This document shows, in pieces, positions 6,703-8,894 of a DNA stretch of 8,894 nucleotides; within the stretch, counting starts at the first letter, position 1; the number at the start of each line of letters is the position of its first letter. The notes under the pieces are model-generated. The model ran no database searches, was not told where the DNA came from, and was given only the letters and a program-made list of their open reading frames with translations. Source of the stretch: Candidatus Izemoplasmatales bacterium. GTDB taxonomy: Bacteria; Bacillota_I; Bacilli_A; Izemoplasmatales; Hujiaoplasmataceae. Both the position numbers and the translations under genes were made by a program. The DNA lies in assembly GCA_028691335.1 (NCBI GenBank), contig JAQUZK010000044.1:1-8894 (forward strand), read 5' to 3'.

Positions 6703-6712
6703 ACTCCGTGTA

Positions 6713-6720
6713 GGAGAGGT
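6713..6720 (+). promoter_or_regulatory. Ribosome binding site of the sigma gene
   Basis: GGAGAGGT ends 9 bases before ATG 6730 and supports that start. Confidence 0.7.
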
Positions 6721-6729
6721 AAATATAAT

Positions 6730-7260
6730 ATGAGGGCCAATCTTGAATCTTTAGTAAGAGATTATCGTTCAGGTGATAATTCTGCTTTTGAAAAAATATA
6801 TAATTCTACTTATCGTCAGATATTTTTTGTTGTTGTACCTATAGTTAAAGACCGATCTTTAGCTGAAGATATAGTGCAAGATACTTATTTAAAGTTCATT
6901 GAAAAAGTAGATGATTACAAGAGTAAGAACTTGTTTTCTTATTTGATTACTATTGGTAAAAACCTCGCTATAAATGAGTATAACAAAAGAAAAAAAGTCT
7001 TGAAAATTGAAGACTTCACAAACTTTTCGTATTATGATTTGGTTGAGATTAAAGCTGAGTATAAAGAAATGATTACTAAGGCTCTTAGTGTTTTAAACAA
7101 TATTGAAAAGAATATTTTCTTATTGCACGTTCTTGAAGATTTAACTCATCGTGAGATTGGTGAAATTTTAGATAAACCAATCGGGACAATAAGTTGGATT
7201 TATGCTAAAGCAATTAGAAAAATGAAAAAGAGATTAAAGGATGATTACTATGAATATTAA
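6730..7260 (+). CDS. ECF (extracytoplasmic function) RNA polymerase sigma factor
   Basis: This 176-residue protein is a two-domain sigma-70-family factor that directs RNA polymerase to stress- or envelope-controlled promoters. Region 2 (about 8-88) contains the typical GDNSAFEKIYNSTYRQIFFV helix start, SLAEDIVQDTYLKFIEKVDDY (region 2.2) and LFSYLITIGKNLAINEYNKR (2.3-2.4). A linker rich in Tyr and Glu follows. Region 4 (about 114-170) has the helix-turn-helix LTHREIGEILDKPIGTISWIYAKAIRKMKKRLK. There is no region 1.1 or 3, and it is too short for SigI, so ECF is the best class. The next gene overlaps its end by 11 bases and encodes a membrane RsgI-like protein, the expected anti-sigma factor. 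The ECF subgroup and the regulon cannot be read here. Confidence 0.93.
   Translation: MRANLESLVRDYRSGDNSAFEKIYNSTYRQIFFVVVPIVKDRSLAEDIVQDTYLKFIEKVDDYKSKNLFSYLITIGKNLAINEYNKRKKVLKIEDFTNFSYYDLVEIKAEYKEMITKALSVLNNIEKNIFLLHVLEDLTHREIGEILDKPIGTISWIYAKAIRKMKKRLKDDYYEY
7236..7241 (+). promoter_or_regulatory. Ribosome binding site that places the anti-sigma start at ATG 7250
   Basis: AAAGGA lies 8 bases before ATG 7250 but directly abuts or overlaps the in-frame ATG at 7241, which is therefore unlikely to be used. The site lies inside the sigma gene, consistent with coupled translation. Confidence 0.6.
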
Positions 7261-8053
7261 AAATTTTAAATCAATGCTTAAATCTGAGACTAAGATAAAT
7301 ATTAACAATAATATGGATAAAATAGAATATCAAAACCATTCACCACAAACGTATTCTATTAGAAATTGTCGTTTTATTTGGGGATTAGCCTCATTTGTTT
7401 TGTTGGTGGTTATAAGTTTTATAACATATTTAAATTTACATCCTGTAGCGACACTTAGAATTGAGTTTAATCCGCAAATAACAATAACTATAAATAAGTT
7501 CAATAAGATTATCGAAGTTGAATCAAATAATCAAGAAGGTATAACTATGATTGATGATATTAATCTAGTCTACGATGATTTAGAAACAGCTATTGAAAAA
7601 ATATATAACTACTCTATCAATAAAGGCTATACAGTAAATGATCAATTATTCTTATTATATGGGATAGAATCAACGCAAGATAAGTACTTAAATCAAATAA
7701 AATCTCTAATTGAAGCATCAGAAACAGAAAGTGTTAAGGCTATGATTGTGAATACTTTGGGATATGATACTTCAAGTATTCAGATATCCTATGAAAGTGA
7801 TGATTTAATTATAATTCCAGAAATATCAGCCGGCACGGAAGAAGAGTTCGATTCAAATGATTCGACTAATAATAATCAGTTTTCTGATGATTCAAAAACT
7901 TTAGATGATGTTTTAGAAAACTATTTAGCATCTGATTTGAAATTATCTCTTGTGATTGAGATTTTTAATAATAATCCTAACTACAGTACTATTGAAGACT
8001 TTGAAGAATTACTATCGATGAGTTTTAGTGAACTATATAATATATATAAATAA
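7250..8053 (+). CDS. RsgI-like transmembrane anti-sigma factor
   Basis: This 267-residue single-pass protein likely holds the adjacent sigma factor inactive at the membrane. A short cytoplasmic tail (about 1-42) has no HxxxCxxC zinc anti-sigma motif, so it resembles RsgI rather than RseA/ZAS types. One helix (about 43-61) follows. The extracellular domain (about 63-135) begins PVATLRIEFNPQITITINKF and continues NKIIEVESNNQEG, a DLETAIEKIYN helix and a GYTVND turn, matching the RsgI middle-domain pattern (DINPS-E--VNRF--VI-V---N-DG). The Asn74-Pro75 pair (codons 7469-7474) corresponds to the bond at which RsgI proteins are reported to cleave themselves. A Ser/Asn/Asp-rich linker (about 192-215) and a small acidic C-terminal helical part, which I do not recognise, complete it. 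There is no carbohydrate-binding domain as in cellulosomal RsgI. The anti-sigma role is inferred from domain and operon position. Confidence 0.82.
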   Translation: MNIKNFKSMLKSETKININNNMDKIEYQNHSPQTYSIRNCRFIWGLASFVLLVVISFITYLNLHPVATLRIEFNPQITITINKFNKIIEVESNNQEGITMIDDINLVYDDLETAIEKIYNYSINKGYTVNDQLFLLYGIESTQDKYLNQIKSLIEASETESVKAMIVNTLGYDTSSIQISYESDDLIIIPEISAGTEEEFDSNDSTNNNQFSDDSKTLDDVLENYLASDLKLSLVIEIFNNNPNYSTIEDFEELLSMSFSELYNIYK

Positions 8054-8086
8054 AAATCTGTGTAAAAAATTACACAGATTTTTTTT
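8052..8086. terminator. Bidirectional terminator between convergent genes
   Basis: A perfect 14-bp stem (8052-8065 with 8070-8083) and an AAAA loop are followed by T on the plus strand to 8086; the A run on the other side becomes a T tract for minus-strand transcripts. It overlaps the stop codon of the anti-sigma gene and supplies the stop and last codons of the minus-strand gene. Confidence 0.9.
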
Positions 8087-8861
8087 GAAATTGCTTAGCA
8101 ATATTATAAACTAAAACGTAACCTAGAGTTACTAGTACTGCTAGAAGGATCACATGAAATCCATCAGGCAAAATATTTAATCCTCCAATTGGGCCACCAA
8201 AGAATGGATTCTTCATTAAATACATGTTATTAGCTTGAGTATCTATAAAAAGATTACCAAACATTGCCCATGTAGCTACCGATAACAAGCCAATTGTAAT
8301 GCTTATACCATCTTTTTTGGTTAAAACTATGTCTTCTCTATTTATCAATATTATTGGGATTAAAACTAAGAAGAAATGAACGACTGAGCTTCTTATCATG
8401 GGAAGAGTAATTTGGAAAGGATCTCCATAAAGAACGGTTACAGGATATAAAACAACAGCTAGTCCTCCAAGAATTGAAGTCAAATAAACGAAAGGCTTTA
8501 GTGGCTTTATATCAAACCAAATAGTTATAGGAAGAAAGATATTCATTACTCCACATAGTTGGAATGATATAAAAGTATTGACATCCAAGAATGGATGTGG
8601 ATATGATGAGTAAGCAGGTTCGACAAAGTAGTATTCATAGATAAAAATAATTTCAACAACATATTTTAATACTAATATTAAAATCAGGGCTATATTTATA
8701 AATAGATCTTGTTTTTTTATTTCTTGTTTTCTAATCCATTTATAGAGGAAAATAAATGATATCAAACTGATTAAAAAATAAACTAGATGATATGGACCGA
8801 ATAGGTAATTTACTGGTTGTTCATCCATGCCAATTGTTGTAAAAAAGTCTAAAAGAAACAT
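8070..8861 (-). CDS. YwaF/TIGR02206-type integral membrane protein
   Basis: This 263-residue, seven-helix membrane protein is of unknown biochemical function. Helices are at about 24-42, 53-77, 100-116, 121-143, 157-173, 185-205 and 234-256. Family-like features are the opening FGPYHLVYFLISL, the FQLCGVMNIFLPIT segment (99-112) in the place of the usual L-HLC motif, SILGGLAVVLYPVT (129-142), and an Arg-x4-His pair (Arg157, His162) that I recall as conserved. The ATG at 8861-8859 follows a very strong ribosome site (AGGAGGT on the minus strand, 8878-8872) with 10-base spacing. The final codons KKSV and the TAA stop are encoded within the shared terminator hairpin. Its promoter would lie beyond the window edge. 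It converges on the sigma module and has no obvious link to it. Confidence 0.82.
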   Translation of the reverse strand: MFLLDFFTTIGMDEQPVNYLFGPYHLVYFLISLISFIFLYKWIRKQEIKKQDLFINIALILILVLKYVVEIIFIYEYYFVEPAYSSYPHPFLDVNTFISFQLCGVMNIFLPITIWFDIKPLKPFVYLTSILGGLAVVLYPVTVLYGDPFQITLPMIRSSVVHFFLVLIPIILINREDIVLTKKDGISITIGLLSVATWAMFGNLFIDTQANNMYLMKNPFFGGPIGGLNILPDGFHVILLAVLVTLGYVLVYNIAKQFQKKSV

Positions 8862-8871
8862 CGCTTGCTTT

Positions 8872-8878
8872 ACCTCCT
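8872..8878 (-). promoter_or_regulatory. Ribosome binding site of the YwaF-like gene
   Basis: The minus strand reads AGGAGGT, 10 bases before ATG 8861, which fixes this start. Confidence 0.75.
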
Positions 8879-8894
8879 AGTCACAGTAAATATC

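Noticed and set aside
6707..6712. CGTGTA as an ECF-type -10 for autoregulation of the sigma gene
   Set aside because: No AAC-type -35 lies at the right distance, and it is only a base from the ribosome site; the extended -10 at 6694-6702 explains transcription better.
1..8894. CRISPR arrays, tRNA/rRNA genes, insertion sequences, toxin-antitoxin pairs
   Set aside because: No regularly spaced repeats, tRNA-like cloverleaf, transposase motif, terminal repeats or small paired genes were seen on either strand.
1..8894. TGA-as-Trp (Mollicutes) genetic code
   Set aside because: All visible genes run full length with TGG for Trp and no in-frame TGA, so there is no sign of reassignment.

Overview
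The window is about 8.9 kb of AT-rich DNA (G+C near 30% by eye) from a low-GC Gram-positive-type bacterium. Shine-Dalgarno sequences are strong (AGGAGG-like), and the intrinsic terminators are short AT-rich hairpins with T tracts. Trp is encoded by TGG and no in-frame TGA is seen, so the standard bacterial code applies. A class III (anaerobic) ribonucleotide reductase points to an anaerobe or facultative anaerobe. Bacillota, or a standard-code relative of the Mollicutes such as the Haloplasma/Izemoplasma/Acholeplasma group, would fit. The species cannot be fixed from this sequence.

Layout. (1) 1-1849: the 3' three quarters or more of nrdD, cut at the 5' window edge, followed by its own terminator. 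No nrdG follows. (2) 2020-6615: six closely spaced plus-strand genes, probably one operon. They are a NatA/NatB-like ABC-2 exporter, a small P-loop kinase-like protein without the Walker A lysine, an unrecognised four-helix membrane protein, a radical-SAM (SPL family) homologue that has lost all three cluster cysteines, and a membrane-anchored acidic protein ending in a DUF2188 domain. The unit ends in a terminator that overlaps the last codons. (3) 6730-8053: a two-gene ECF sigma factor/RsgI-like anti-sigma factor module behind an extended -10 promoter. The anti-sigma keeps the Asn-Pro pair at which RsgI proteins cleave themselves. (4) 8070-8861, minus strand: a YwaF/TIGR02206-type seven-helix membrane protein, converging on the sigma module. 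One perfect 14-bp hairpin serves as terminator for both strands.

How the parts fit. nrdD is an independent housekeeping unit. The ABC operon couples a membrane exporter to four accessory genes, of which two look like enzymes with altered catalytic motifs and two are membrane-bound proteins; no common pathway can be read from the sequence. The sigma/anti-sigma pair is a self-contained envelope-sensing switch whose target genes are not visible. The most unusual items are the radical-SAM pseudoenzyme and the ECF sigma paired with an RsgI-type, zinc-free anti-sigma factor.
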